A stretch of 64,000 bases of DNA from Bremerella sp. JC817 (GTDB taxonomy: Bacteria; Planctomycetota; Planctomycetia; Pirellulales; Pirellulaceae). Location of the stretch: NCBI RefSeq assembly GCF_040718835.1, contig NZ_JBFEFG010000240.1:62001-126000 (forward strand), given 5' to 3'. The notes under the pieces are model-generated. The model saw only the letters and a program-made list of their open reading frames with translations. It did not search any database and had not been told where the DNA came from. The position numbers and the translations under genes are program-made. Positions 26,850-35,514 of the stretch are shown one piece after another. Within the stretch, counting starts at the first letter, position 1, and every line of letters begins with the position of its first letter.

Positions 26850-28175
26850 ATGAGCGTGGGAACCGCTGCCTCGATCGAAAACTGGGATGCCGAGGCCTTC
26901 AACCAGTACGTCAAAAAACTCGGCGAGCCTGAATGGCTTGTCAATCTCCGCCAGGAAGCCTTCGAAACATTCGAGGGAATGGATTGGCCGACTCGCAAGG
27001 AAGAAGAGTGGATGCGAACCGACATCCGCGGCTTCCAGCTGAAGAAGTTCAATCCGCCGAACCTGGACGCTCCGATCGATCCGGCTTCGTTGACGCGTGG
27101 TTTGCTGGCGGAAGGCGTCGACATCGGCGGCCAAGTCGTCTCGCTCAATGGGAAGACGGCGGTCAGCTCGCTCAGCGAAGAACTGAAAGCCCAGGGCGTC
27201 ATCTTTGGGGACTTCGAATCGGTACTCGCCGAACATGGAGACCTGGTTCAGAAGTACTTGTTCCAGGGCGAATTCGACCCGAACTTCGACAAGTTCAGTG
27301 CTCTGCATGCTGCCTTCTTCAGCAACGGCATGTTTTTGTACGTGCCCCGCAACGTGATCGTCGAGCAGCCGCTGCACTTCCTCAACTTGCTGGGAGATAA
27401 CGGCGTCGATCTGGCTCATACGCTGATCGTGCTGGAAGAAGGTGCCCAGGCCACCGTGCTGACCGAGTCGGCTTCGCTCGACGACGAAAAGCCCGGCATG
27501 CACTGCGGTGCGATCGAAGTGATTGTTGGTGATCGTGCCAATCTGCGATTCGTGAATCTGCAGAACTGGGGCGAGAAGGTCTGGCACTTTGCCCAGCAAA
27601 AGGGATGTGTTGGTCGCGATGCCAACTTGTTCTGGACGCTCGGCGCACTGGGCAGCCGCCTCTCGAAGGTCAACCAGCACGTTGCCCTCGACAAGCCAGG
27701 GGCTCACTGCGAAGTGAACGGCGTGCTTTTCACCGAAGGCAAACAGCACCTTTCGTATCACACGCAGCAGTACCACCGGGCACCAAGCTGTACCAGCAAC
27801 TTCCTATACAAGGCTGCTCTGCAAGATCAGTCGCGTACGGTTTGGCGTGGCATGATTAAGGTCGCCCCAGGGGCTCAGAAGACCGACGGCTACCAGCGTA
27901 TCGACAACTTGCTGCTGACCGAGCATAGCCGAGCCGACTCGATTCCTGGACTGGAAATCGAAGCGGACGACGTTCGCTGCACGCATGGTGCCACCACCGG
28001 CCGCGTTGACGAAGAACAGGTCTTCTACGCGATGGCTCGTGGCTTCACCCGCAAAGAAGCAACCCGCATGATTGTGACCGGCTTCTTCCAACAGGTGTTC
28101 GATCGTATCACCCTGGAAACGGTCCGCGAGGCGTTGGGGCACGCGATTGCCACCCGTGTTCGTGAATACGAATAA
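26850..28175 (+). CDS. sufD: Fe-S cluster assembly protein SufD
   Basis: 441-residue SufD, the structural partner of SufB in the SufBC2D complex. N-terminal helical region with WPTRKEEEWMRTDI, then the beta-helix (NGMFLYVPRNVIVEQPLHF...GAHCEVNGVLF) and the C-terminal DDVRCTHGATTGRVDEEQVFYAMARG, which matches the SufB/D core signature. The start at 26850 (MSVGTAASIENWD) has no strong ribosome site. It is separated from sufB by the hairpin at 26772-26818 and followed after about 70 bases by a Rieske ferredoxin. Confidence 0.94.
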   Translation: MSVGTAASIENWDAEAFNQYVKKLGEPEWLVNLRQEAFETFEGMDWPTRKEEEWMRTDIRGFQLKKFNPPNLDAPIDPASLTRGLLAEGVDIGGQVVSLNGKTAVSSLSEELKAQGVIFGDFESVLAEHGDLVQKYLFQGEFDPNFDKFSALHAAFFSNGMFLYVPRNVIVEQPLHFLNLLGDNGVDLAHTLIVLEEGAQATVLTESASLDDEKPGMHCGAIEVIVGDRANLRFVNLQNWGEKVWHFAQQKGCVGRDANLFWTLGALGSRLSKVNQHVALDKPGAHCEVNGVLFTEGKQHLSYHTQQYHRAPSCTSNFLYKAALQDQSRTVWRGMIKVAPGAQKTDGYQRIDNLLLTEHSRADSIPGLEIEADDVRCTHGATTGRVDEEQVFYAMARGFTRKEATRMIVTGFFQQVFDRITLETVREALGHAIATRVREYE

Positions 28176-28247
28176 ACGCTCGGTCCCGCTTGTTGCCAGC
28201 CCGGTATTTGACGAACAACCACCCTCCCCTGCGAGATGATCCCGCGA

Positions 28248-28562
28248 ATGTCCGACTTTGTGCGAGTTGCCGCTTTAAGCGAAATCCCCGATCCTGGTAA
28301 GAACGTTTACGAAGTGGACGATCGATTTGTGATCGTCATTCATGCCGGCGGGCAGGTCTTCTGCCTGGACGATGTTTGCACGCACGACGACGGGCCACTC
28401 GGAGAGGGTGAATTGTTAGGAAACGAGATCGAATGTCCTCGGCATGGAGCCCGGTTTGATATCAAAACGGGCAAAGCCACCATGATGCCGGCCACTCAGC
28501 CGACGCAAGTCCACGAAGCAAAGATTGAAGGCGACGACATTTACGTTCGCCTCGTTGATTGA
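28248..28562 (+). CDS. Rieske-type ferredoxin
   Basis: 104-residue single-domain Rieske [2Fe-2S] protein with ligands Cys44-x-His46 (CTHDDGPL) and Cys63-x2-His66 (CPRHGARFD). No membrane anchor or Tat signal is present, so it is a soluble electron carrier similar to those of aromatic dioxygenase systems; such genes commonly accompany suf operons. An ATG four codons earlier (28236) is also possible. It is 15 bases from the SufT-like gene. The redox partner is not evident. Confidence 0.9.
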   Translation: MSDFVRVAALSEIPDPGKNVYEVDDRFVIVIHAGGQVFCLDDVCTHDDGPLGEGELLGNEIECPRHGARFDIKTGKATMMPATQPTQVHEAKIEGDDIYVRLVD

Positions 28563-28577
28563 GAAGGAACCCAGCGC

Positions 28578-28898
28578 ATGGAACTTTCTGAAGATAGCGT
28601 CCGCGAACAACTGAAGAACGTGATCGACCCTGAACTGTTCGTAAACATTGTCGATCTCGGGTTGATCTACAACGTCGACTTCGCCGAGATGGAAGAGTCG
28701 GAGGGCAAGAAGGTCCTGATCGACATGACGATGACCAGCCCCGCCTGTCCGGCCGGTCCGCAACTGGTCGGCAGTGCCAAGCAGTTCGTCGGGCAGATGG
28801 AAGGGGTCGGGGAAGTCGAAGTGAAGATCGTGATGGATCCTCCTTGGACGCCGGACCGCATGACCGAAGATGCCCGCGATCAGCTTGGAATCTTCTAA
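28578..28898 (+). CDS. sufT: SufT-type DUF59/MIP18 Fe-S maturation protein
   Basis: 106-residue DUF59 protein. DPELFVNIVDLGLIYNV and TMTSPACPAG, with the conserved Cys57, are the family hallmarks. Related proteins (SufT, PaaD, CIAO2/MIP18) help deliver Fe-S clusters to client proteins. AGAAGGAA precedes the ATG, and the gene closes the suf operon before a strong terminator. The sequence alone fits either SufT or a general metal-sulfur cluster biosynthesis protein; the operon context favours SufT. No sufS or sufU is present in this operon. Confidence 0.88.
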   Translation: MELSEDSVREQLKNVIDPELFVNIVDLGLIYNVDFAEMEESEGKKVLIDMTMTSPACPAGPQLVGSAKQFVGQMEGVGEVEVKIVMDPPWTPDRMTEDARDQLGIF

Positions 28899-28955
28899 AC
28901 AGTCGACGACGACTCAAGCCCCTGGCGCGATCTTACTGCGACGGGGCCACCAATC

Positions 28956-28991
28956 AGCACGACACCATGCTATGGCGTCGTGCTTTTTTAT
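28956..28991 (+). terminator. Intrinsic terminator of the suf operon
   Basis: AGCACGAC (28956-28963) pairs with GTCGTGCT (28977-28984), extended inward by CCAT/ATGG, then a run of six T. It ends at the stop codon of the convergent lipoprotein gene. Confidence 0.9.
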
Positions 28992-29404
28992 TTGCTGAGC
29001 AGCTTGAAATCGATCGAGTTCGGGCCCTTCTCTACGACCGCCGTTAGTTCCGATCGCCGGTTATATTGGGCCGGAATCGGATCTTTGAACGCTGGCCCGC
29101 GATAAGAAGGATCGCGGAGCGGAGGCGTCGTTTCGATTCTTACCCGATGCTCGCCAGGCACCGCTCCCATGGTCGTCCGAATGTATCGCAATTCGTAACG
29201 ACCTTGTTCGTCGGTCAGTCCGCTGGAAGGTCTTCCTTCCTGCGGAGCAAAAGTGACTTCCGCGTTAGGATACGGCTTGCCATCCAACGTGACCGTTCCG
29301 CTGACCAGACCCATGTCTCCGTATTGGTTGGCAGAGCAGCCCGCGAGAAACAACGCCAGGGCCAGCGATGGGAGCGCCATGGCGTTTCTCAGATACATCC
29401 GCAT
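28988..29404 (-). CDS. Lipoprotein with carboxypeptidase-regulatory-like fold (second copy)
   Basis: 138-residue lipoprotein with signal MRMYLRNAMALPSLALALFLAGC (lipobox LAGC, Cys23) and a single beta-sandwich domain (LVSGTVTLDGKPYPNAEVTF...GLTDEQGRYELRYI) like that of the gene at 2110. The ATG at 29404 has AGGAG seven bases upstream; the frame continues to 29461, but that lies inside the ribosome-site region. It follows the DUF1559 gene at 29465 in the same order as the 2110/2702 pair, which suggests the two families work together at the envelope. Confidence 0.85.
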   Translation of the reverse strand: MRMYLRNAMALPSLALALFLAGCSANQYGDMGLVSGTVTLDGKPYPNAEVTFAPQEGRPSSGLTDEQGRYELRYIRTTMGAVPGEHRVRIETTPPLRDPSYRGPAFKDPIPAQYNRRSELTAVVEKGPNSIDFKLLSK

Positions 29405-29464
29405 TTCGCAATCTCCTGAGGCTAGATTCTGAGCGTCGTGGAATGTCGTGCGATTCCCCAAGAA

Positions 29465-30457
29465 CTAGAAACTTCCCAGGACGTTGCCATCCTGCCGGTC
29501 GGCCAGGCCATTCAAGATGGCGAAGTCCATCGTTTCCGATAGAAAGCGAACCGAGCCATCGGTCAAAGCGGCTTCGACTCCACCAGGATGGGCCGAGACG
29601 AGCGAGATGTTGCCGAAGTAATTCTCCGTCGTTCCAGCCCCGCCGTAGGCCGCGATCGGGTAGCGAATGGTGGTGACGTTAGCTTCCCAGTTATCGGCGG
29701 AGTAGCCGCTGCTCCAGGTACGCCCGGCATGGCCGCCGCTACGTTTGGCGACTTTGTTGCCCGAAGCGTCGATGAAGAAGTCGCTCTGCTCGCTCACGAT
29801 CATCGTGTTGCTGGTACCGTCGGTGGCACTTTCCAGGCCGATCGCGTTGACCGAGCTGCTGATCGGCAGCATCATCCCGTTGAAACTGGCCCGACCATAT
29901 CCCCACGGATTCTCGTAATAATTGAAGGTCGAATCGACCGAGGTCGTGCCTCCCTGATAGTAAGAGCCCTCGATCCCCACATAGCTGGTGACCTGCAGGC
30001 TGACGGTGCCATTGGCCGTTGTGTTCTGGCTTTCGACTTGCGGCAGCGGACTCGAAGGACACCACAGGCCATCAACGCGAAGCTGATTCAAAATGGGGGC
30101 CGACGCACATGCATCGTCTTGCATCTTCCAGTCGCCCGAGAACTTGGTCGCGGCAATTTGCTGATAGGCGGCATTCTGTTCGATGAAAGGCAGAATCCTC
30201 ACGAACCATGATGGGCCGTGTTCATTGCCTACCAGGTGGGGCGCGGCATTGTAGGGAAGCTTGCGATAGGTGTCGTGATAGTTGTGCAGTGCCAGGCCGA
30301 GTTGCTTCAGATTGTTGCTGCACTGCATTCGCCGAGCAGCCTCACGCGCTTGTTGAACGGCAGGCAAAAGCAATGCAATTAAAACACCAATGATCGCGAT
30401 CACGACCAACAATTCGACGAGAGTGAACGCCGAGCGCAACGAAGATTTGAGACGCAT
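29465..30457 (-). CDS. DUF1559 protein with prepilin-type N-terminus (second copy)
   Basis: 330 residues. SAFTLVELLVVIAIIGVLIA, then LLPAVQQAREAARRMQC and SNNLKQLGLALHNYHD, define the family; the C-terminal DGSVRFLSETMD motif matches the other copy at 2702. It lacks the usual Gly before the prepilin Phe (Ala instead), so processing by a prepilin peptidase is uncertain. The start at 30457 gives the normal short basic leader MRLKSSLR. Its lipoprotein partner begins about 60 bases after the stop. Confidence 0.92.
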   Translation of the reverse strand: MRLKSSLRSAFTLVELLVVIAIIGVLIALLLPAVQQAREAARRMQCSNNLKQLGLALHNYHDTYRKLPYNAAPHLVGNEHGPSWFVRILPFIEQNAAYQQIAATKFSGDWKMQDDACASAPILNQLRVDGLWCPSSPLPQVESQNTTANGTVSLQVTSYVGIEGSYYQGGTTSVDSTFNYYENPWGYGRASFNGMMLPISSSVNAIGLESATDGTSNTMIVSEQSDFFIDASGNKVAKRSGGHAGRTWSSGYSADNWEANVTTIRYPIAAYGGAGTTENYFGNISLVSAHPGGVEAALTDGSVRFLSETMDFAILNGLADRQDGNVLGSF

Positions 30458-30775
30458 ACGATTTGTGCTCCGGAATAAACAACGCGATAGATATCTGGCG
30501 AAATCCTTCGCCAAGCGCGGGAGCATGAGGGGGCATTAGGGAGGTGGATTGCCCATTTGGTGGCTAGAAGGAAACCATTGTGGGGAAATGGATTCCACAG
30601 TCTCAATATAACAACACATCGAAGGGATACGACTAAACGGGATGCATTTTGTAGCGAATTTGTTCAAGACGTTTATCTGAGTTTCCTGCAAAAAGCGTTT
30701 GCTGCCGCTGGGGCTGTTATCCGCGAGAACCTACGGCTAGGCTGCGGTTTTGGATTCATGATGTCAGGAACCAGC
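30458..30775. other. 318-base divergent intergenic region
   Basis: It separates the DUF1559 gene (leftward) from the ATP-grasp gene (rightward). An open frame runs through it but has no coding character. A short dyad TGTGG...CCACA lies near 30580-30600. Promoters for both genes are expected here but I cannot place them. Confidence 0.4.
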
Positions 30776-31780
30776 ATGGGTGCTGTTTTCATTTACGAGC
30801 TGATTACTGGCGGTGGTTTGCACGCGATCGACGGCGCGCCAGAGCCAAGCGGGTCTTTGCTGCACGAAGGAATGGTGATGCTCTCCGCGATTGTCGCAGA
30901 CTTCGCGGCCATTGAAGGGATGGAAGTCACCGTGCTTCGCGATGCTCGGTTGAGCCCGCTCGATATCGCCGCATCGCATCAGATCGTGGTGAATGATTCG
31001 GAAGAAGAACGCACTGCCTTCGATCAGGCCGCCACGGCGACGGACGCGACCCTTGTGATTGCTCCGGAGTTTGCAGGCTTACATCTCGAGCGAACGCGCT
31101 GGGCGGAACAGGCCGGCGCCGCCTTGCTGAGTCCTGGCTCCGATTTCGTTGCGATCGCCAGCAACAAGTGGCACACCTTTCAGAAGTGGCGAGAGGCCAA
31201 GGTACCGACCGTCGATACCTTTCGCATCGTCGATCAGGCCAGTTGGCGTCATCTGCTCGAGCTGCCGGTGATCACCAAACCGGTCGATGGAGCAGGCTCC
31301 GAGGGAGTTCTTTCTTGGAATGCGGGAAAAGAGATCGACCCGGCCCTTTGGGAGGACGAAACATTTCTCATTCAGCCCAAGATGTGTGGCGATTCCATTA
31401 GTTGCTCGGCGCTGGGAAGTGATAACGGTTTAAGTTTGCTTCCGGCCTCGATTCAGCGGTTGGATAAAGATTTCAAATATCTTGGAGGTACGTTGCCCCT
31501 CCCTTCGGAGATGAATGAGAGAGCGCATCGCCTTATGTCACAAGCAATTAGGACGTTGCCCCCTTTTCGGGGATATGTTGGGCTTGATATGATTCTGGGG
31601 CTTTGTCCCGAGGGTACAAACGATGTCGCGGTTGATTTAAACCCCCGGCTGACAAGCTCTTATGTGGGCCTGCGTCGACATCTTCGAGACAATCTGGCAC
31701 AAGCCATGCTCGATGTCGTCGCTGGACGCCCCTACCAACCGAATGCGGGAAGCAGTCGAGTTGATTTTGAGGTTCTTTGA
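30776..31780 (+). CDS. ATP-grasp ligase, MfnD (tyramine-glutamate ligase)-like
   Basis: 334-residue ATP-grasp protein. The start MGAVFIYELITGGGL matches the opening of MfnD-type ligases (short strand, then E-x-I/V-TGGG). KWHTFQKWREAKVPTVDTF, VITKPVDGAGSEGV and the metal-binding DMILG...VDLNPRLTSSY are the ATP-grasp core. I use the ATG at 30776, with AGGA eight bases upstream, rather than earlier in-frame codons. It is followed after 20 bases by an MfnF-like gene, which supports a role in methanofuran-type cofactor assembly, by inference joining glutamate to tyramine. Confidence 0.72.
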   Translation: MGAVFIYELITGGGLHAIDGAPEPSGSLLHEGMVMLSAIVADFAAIEGMEVTVLRDARLSPLDIAASHQIVVNDSEEERTAFDQAATATDATLVIAPEFAGLHLERTRWAEQAGAALLSPGSDFVAIASNKWHTFQKWREAKVPTVDTFRIVDQASWRHLLELPVITKPVDGAGSEGVLSWNAGKEIDPALWEDETFLIQPKMCGDSISCSALGSDNGLSLLPASIQRLDKDFKYLGGTLPLPSEMNERAHRLMSQAIRTLPPFRGYVGLDMILGLCPEGTNDVAVDLNPRLTSSYVGLRRHLRDNLAQAMLDVVAGRPYQPNAGSSRVDFEVL

Positions 31781-31800
31781 TTAGAGGAAACGGGAAGTCT

Positions 31801-32811
31801 ATGACCGTTCTGGGCGTCGACATTGGAGGAGCCAATATCAAAATTGCCACGGGCGACGGGTTTGCCCACTCGTTCCCCTTCGCCATCTGGAAGAAGAAAC
31901 ACGAGTTGGTTGTCAACCTGAAGCATGTGCTGGGCATGACGCCGGTCTTCGATCGTGTCGCGGTGACGATGACGGCCGAGTTGGCCGACTGCTTTGGCTC
32001 GAAGGCGGAAGGTGTCCGCTTCGTACTGGCCGCCATTCGCGAAGTCTTCGCCGAATATCCCGTGAAGGTCTATACAGTGACCGGCAAGATGGTGACGCTC
32101 GAGGAAGGGATCCTCGATCCGATGTCGGTCGCAGCCGCCAACTGGCATGCCTTGGGAAGCTTCGGCGGGCATTGGTTCAAAGGCAAGAACGGCCTGGTTG
32201 TTGACGTTGGTTCGACGACCACCGATATCATCCCCGTGGTGGGCGGTCAGGTTGCCAGCAAGTCGCAGTCAGACGTGCAGCGTCTGTTGGCCGGCGAACT
32301 GGTTTACTTGGGCGTCGAGCGAACTCCGATCTGTGGCATCACCGATCATGTCACCTTCCGCGGCAAGCGTTGCCCGACGGCGAACGAATGGTTTGCCACG
32401 TCGATCGACGTGCTGCTGGCCCTGGGGCTTTTCGACGAAGAGCCGGAAAATCATGGCACCGCCGACGGACGTCCGGCCACGCGTGAGTTCGCCAAGACGC
32501 GACTGGCTCGCATGATTTGTGCCGACGGCGACGAAGTGACTTGGACCGAAATCAACGAGATGGCTCGCGAGCTGAACTCGATTATGGTCAAGAAGATCGC
32601 GGCCGGTATTCGCCAGGTGGTCGAAGAGCAGAAGATGGAAGTCGAGTTGACGGTCATCAGTGGCCATGGCGATTTCCTCGCCGAAGCGGCCCTGGATGCT
32701 GCCGGCGTCGTGACCCATCGCGAGTACCTCACCGACTTGATCGGTGCCAACGCGGCTCGCTGTGCGCCGGCGTATGCCTTGGCAATTCTCGCCGAGAAGA
32801 TGTGGGACTAA
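31801..32811 (+). CDS. H4MPT-linked C1-transfer pathway protein, MfnF-like
   Basis: 336-residue protein of the hydantoinase/oxoprolinase (ASKHA-fold) type. Phosphate-binding loops VLGVDIGGANIK (N-terminus) and LVVDVGSTTTDIIPV (about residues 136-150) are visible. This family is found next to tetrahydromethanopterin-linked one-carbon genes in methylotrophs and planctomycetes, and archaeal MfnF, which joins the furan and tyramine-glutamate parts of methanofuran, belongs to it. GAGGAAACGGGAAG precedes the ATG. It is probably translationally linked to the ATP-grasp gene. A hairpin follows the stop. Confidence 0.78.
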   Translation: MTVLGVDIGGANIKIATGDGFAHSFPFAIWKKKHELVVNLKHVLGMTPVFDRVAVTMTAELADCFGSKAEGVRFVLAAIREVFAEYPVKVYTVTGKMVTLEEGILDPMSVAAANWHALGSFGGHWFKGKNGLVVDVGSTTTDIIPVVGGQVASKSQSDVQRLLAGELVYLGVERTPICGITDHVTFRGKRCPTANEWFATSIDVLLALGLFDEEPENHGTADGRPATREFAKTRLARMICADGDEVTWTEINEMARELNSIMVKKIAAGIRQVVEEQKMEVELTVISGHGDFLAEAALDAAGVVTHREYLTDLIGANAARCAPAYALAILAEKMWD

Positions 32812-32848
32812 CGCCTCCCAGCGCCACCCAGAAATGATATCTTGAAAG

Positions 32849-32881
32849 ACGCCCAGGCAATGGTTTGGCCTGGGCGTTTTC
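32849..32881 (+). terminator. Hairpin after the MfnF-like gene
   Basis: ACGCCCAGGC (32849-32858) pairs perfectly with GCCTGGGCGT (32868-32877) around a 9-base loop, followed by TTTTCGTT. A plausible intrinsic terminator separating this gene from the kinase gene at 32965. Confidence 0.7.
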
Positions 32882-32964
32882 GTTGCGCCCTGCCCTGCTG
32901 ATATCGCTTTCGCAGAAGGGATGACGCACGTTTCGCTGGAACGAATGAGGCGGGATCTGGACGA

Positions 32965-33576
32965 ATGACACTCAGCGTATGGAAGCTTGGCGGAAGTTGT
33001 TTCGACCTGCCAGATCTGAAGCAGCGGCTGTTGCGACTGCACGCCAGCGGCGACGCCGGTCAGCAAGTGATCGTGATCGCAGGGGGAGGCTTGTTCGCCG
33101 ACGCGGTTCGCCAGGTCGATCAACTCCATTCGCTGCCTGGCGAATGTTCCCACCGCATGGCATTGGATGCGATGCGAATGTCGGCCGCCATGGTCGCGGC
33201 TCTGCTTGGCCAAAGTGGTCCGGTCGTCGATCCCGCCGAACAACGGGCAAGGCTTTTGCAGTCGGCGGATGACGGCGAGGGAGAGTCCTCGATTCAGGTT
33301 TGGGATGTGATCGATCTTTGGCACACGCTGGTGCCCGAGCTGGAAGATCGATTTGGCAAGTTGCCTGCCAACTGGCGTTTGACGAGTGATTCGATCGCGG
33401 CTGCTGTGGCTGCGTATGGCAACGCCGAGCGACTGGTACTGTGCAAATCGATCGATCGGCCCACTGGTGAGCCGGGAGCAAGCTGGGCAGAAGTAGATGC
33501 GATCGATCCGACGCTGCCACAACTGGTTCCGTTTCTGAAGCAGATTCAGTGGGTGAACTTGCGAAGCACACCTTAA
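32965..33576 (+). CDS. Amino-acid-kinase-family protein, MfnE-like
   Basis: 203 residues. The amino acid kinase fold is indicated by the N-terminal SVWKLGGSCFDL, VIVIAGGGLFADAVR (GGG nucleotide loop), HRMALDAMRMSA and the later LTSDSIAAAVAAYGNAERLVL. Archaeal MfnE, which phosphorylates the aminomethyl-furan phosphate in methanofuran synthesis, is a member of this superfamily and of similar length. Placement beside MfnD- and MfnF-like genes makes that role likely. It is smaller than aspartate or glutamate kinases. Separated from the upstream pair by a hairpin, so it may have its own promoter. Confidence 0.72.
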   Translation: MTLSVWKLGGSCFDLPDLKQRLLRLHASGDAGQQVIVIAGGGLFADAVRQVDQLHSLPGECSHRMALDAMRMSAAMVAALLGQSGPVVDPAEQRARLLQSADDGEGESSIQVWDVIDLWHTLVPELEDRFGKLPANWRLTSDSIAAAVAAYGNAERLVLCKSIDRPTGEPGASWAEVDAIDPTLPQLVPFLKQIQWVNLRSTP

Positions 33577-33586
33577 GCGACGAGCG

Positions 33587-33626
33587 CAATAAAAAAGGGC
33601 CTCCCAATCGGAAGGCCCTTCTCTTT
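33587..33626 (-). terminator. Bidirectional terminator
   Basis: AAGGGCCT (33595-33602) and AGGCCCTT (33613-33620) form the stem. On the minus strand it is followed by TTTTTATT, a strong ending for the gene at 33650; on the plus strand by CTCTTT, a weaker ending for the kinase gene. Confidence 0.8.
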
Positions 33627-33649
33627 GCCGGAGATCTGGTCGAGCGAAG

Positions 33650-35011
33650 TTAGTTCCACCACCAGACGTTGGTCGTGGCGGAAGCGAGCTGCTCGGTTCG
33701 CAGCTTGTCCATGCCAGCAACGTTTTCGCTGTGGCTGGCGACTTCCCACGAGTTGATGTCGACGCCGCCCGAAGCGGTGATCACCCACTGGCGACCCTTC
33801 TTCATGGCACTGAAGAAAGTCGGCACGGTGTCTGGCACTGGGAAGGCTTCCAGTTTGACTGGGCTCGAATCGCTCTGGATCATGTCCAGTTCCAGGTTGG
33901 CCTTCTTCAGCAGTTGTTCTTTCTGCAGCAGAGCGGCGATAACGCACATGTCCATCACGTTTCGCAGATCGCCGAAGACCTTGTCTTCAGCCGACAGCTC
34001 TTCGTAGTTCTTGGTCATGGCATCAGCCCACTTCTGTGGGATCGCGCTGGTCTTGCCGGTCTGCGCGACCGAACCATCTTCGGCGACGATTTCGTCTTCG
34101 GTCATGGCCTTCACCCCAGGACCACGCAGCTGCCAGGCGAGGCCGTCTTCGCTCTGGGCGAGTGGCTGGTAGTTGCAAGCCAACCACCAACGTGGCATGG
34201 CGTTCTGCACCGCACGAGCCGAAGGGAGCATGTCGAGGTAGCTAGGCAGGCCACGGACTGGGCTTGGGTCAAGGTGCATGGCGATACGCTTCATGCGGAA
34301 GTCAGCAGCGACCAGCACGCGGGCGAAGTGGCTATCCTTGGGCACACCGGTGATGGTGATGACCTGCGAACCCATCGCACGTTCGACACCATCTTTGACG
34401 CTGGCGTCCATACGGGTCAGGCTGGCCAGGTAGTTGTCCAGGTTCTGGCGACCTTCGGCGGTTGGATCGATCGAGCAGGTGATGCCACCACGACGGGCTT
34501 CTTCGGTGGTTTGCATGGCGACGATGAAATCGTCCAGCAACAGAACCGGACGACCGGTGGTCACACCGACGACGTTACCCGATTCGTCAACCGTCCAACC
34601 TTCGGCTGGACCGGCGATGACGACGTCGTTGTTGGCTTCGTCGACGAAGACATATTCAATTCGCTGCAGACCCGCCATGTACTTCACGGCGTCTGGCAGC
34701 TTGCCGCCATTGTTCTGGACCGAAGCCTTGATGGCGTCGTTCAGACCGCGGAGCGAAACCTTTCGCATCTTGACCGGCATGGTCATGTCGCCGGGGACCT
34801 TTTCCATCGAATCGAGCATCAACTGGCGAAGTTGACGCTTCACTTCGGGCGGAGCCGAAGTGAGCTGACCATCGACGTTGATCGAGACACCACCCACGGC
34901 GTTTCGATTGTTGTTCAGGAATTGACCTGCCTGGACCAGCGTCGCGGTCATGGCAACGCCAAGGATCATCACCAGGGCAAAGCGAAAGCGCAGGTGCAAA
35001 AGGGCCTTCAT
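33650..35011 (-). CDS. Exported protein, DUF1598-like
   Basis: 453 residues. Signal peptide at about residues 8-28 (FALVMILGVAMTATLVQA, cleaved after AQA-like VQA), then a large soluble domain with IEYVFVDEANNDVVIAGPAEGW, GRPVLLLDDFIVAMQT and SHFARVLVAADFRMKRIAMHLDPSP. These blocks resemble DUF1598, a family known mainly from planctomycetes, of unknown function. The Trp-rich C-terminus ends TTNVWWWN. GGAG lies nine bases before the ATG. A strong terminator follows, so it is probably monocistronic. The protein is predicted to act outside the cytoplasm. Confidence 0.75.
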   Translation of the reverse strand: MKALLHLRFRFALVMILGVAMTATLVQAGQFLNNNRNAVGGVSINVDGQLTSAPPEVKRQLRQLMLDSMEKVPGDMTMPVKMRKVSLRGLNDAIKASVQNNGGKLPDAVKYMAGLQRIEYVFVDEANNDVVIAGPAEGWTVDESGNVVGVTTGRPVLLLDDFIVAMQTTEEARRGGITCSIDPTAEGRQNLDNYLASLTRMDASVKDGVERAMGSQVITITGVPKDSHFARVLVAADFRMKRIAMHLDPSPVRGLPSYLDMLPSARAVQNAMPRWWLACNYQPLAQSEDGLAWQLRGPGVKAMTEDEIVAEDGSVAQTGKTSAIPQKWADAMTKNYEELSAEDKVFGDLRNVMDMCVIAALLQKEQLLKKANLELDMIQSDSSPVKLEAFPVPDTVPTFFSAMKKGRQWVITASGGVDINSWEVASHSENVAGMDKLRTEQLASATTNVWWWN

Positions 35012-35514
35012 TCGAGAGATCTCCGGTTTTATCGCGAAGGGGCGTCACGAAGTTCCAAATGCAGGAAGTCGCGGGAAGCCCACAAAGAGCACGTGATATG
35101 CTGGGTAACGACAGGAACGCATGCAGGTCGAAATTGCCCACATCCGCTAGTCCGACAAGGAAAGAAAATCCGCGCAAGTTGGGATTTCCATTCAATCTAC
35201 AATAGTTCGCCTCGGAATTGGTTGCAAGGATTCAGCACGAATCCCGTTTTCCCAATCTTCCCCAACCGATCGTACCGGTTAAAGGAATCAGTCCGGCACC
35301 ATGGCCGATACCTATCTTACCTAGATGTCCCAGGACGATCGACTACGCCCAGCCCGGGGGAAATCGACGTAACTGACGCAAAATTAACCATCCCCCGTTT
35401 TGCGTCGAACCTTCATGTGCATATAAGTGTATTATTACGATACACGTCGGCACGACCGGTGTTGGATATCAGGGGTGGTGTTACTTTCGCGAAACGGGTC
35501 AGCAAAAAAACGGA
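35012..35514. other. 503-base divergent intergenic region
   Basis: It lies between the DUF1598-like gene (leftward) and the sigma54-type activator (rightward). No gene is seen: a long plus-strand frame crosses it but lacks a ribosome site and coding character. An AT-rich dyad at 35427-35445 is the only clear element. I saw no -24/-12 sigma54 promoter. Confidence 0.5.
35427..35445. promoter_or_regulatory. Dyad upstream of sigma54 activator
   Basis: Perfect inverted repeat GTGTAT-N7-ATACAC centred about 79 bases before the start of the activator gene, in a locally AT-rich stretch. It could be an operator, perhaps for autoregulation. No experimental support. Confidence 0.4.

Noticed and set aside
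30776..33576. Recent transfer of the mfn-like genes from archaea
   Set aside because: Base composition and codon use look like the neighbours, and such genes are known to be native in planctomycetes.
32269..33720. Minus-strand open frame of 483 codons
   Set aside because: Antisense to the MfnF- and MfnE-like genes and crosses two terminators; no coding signature.
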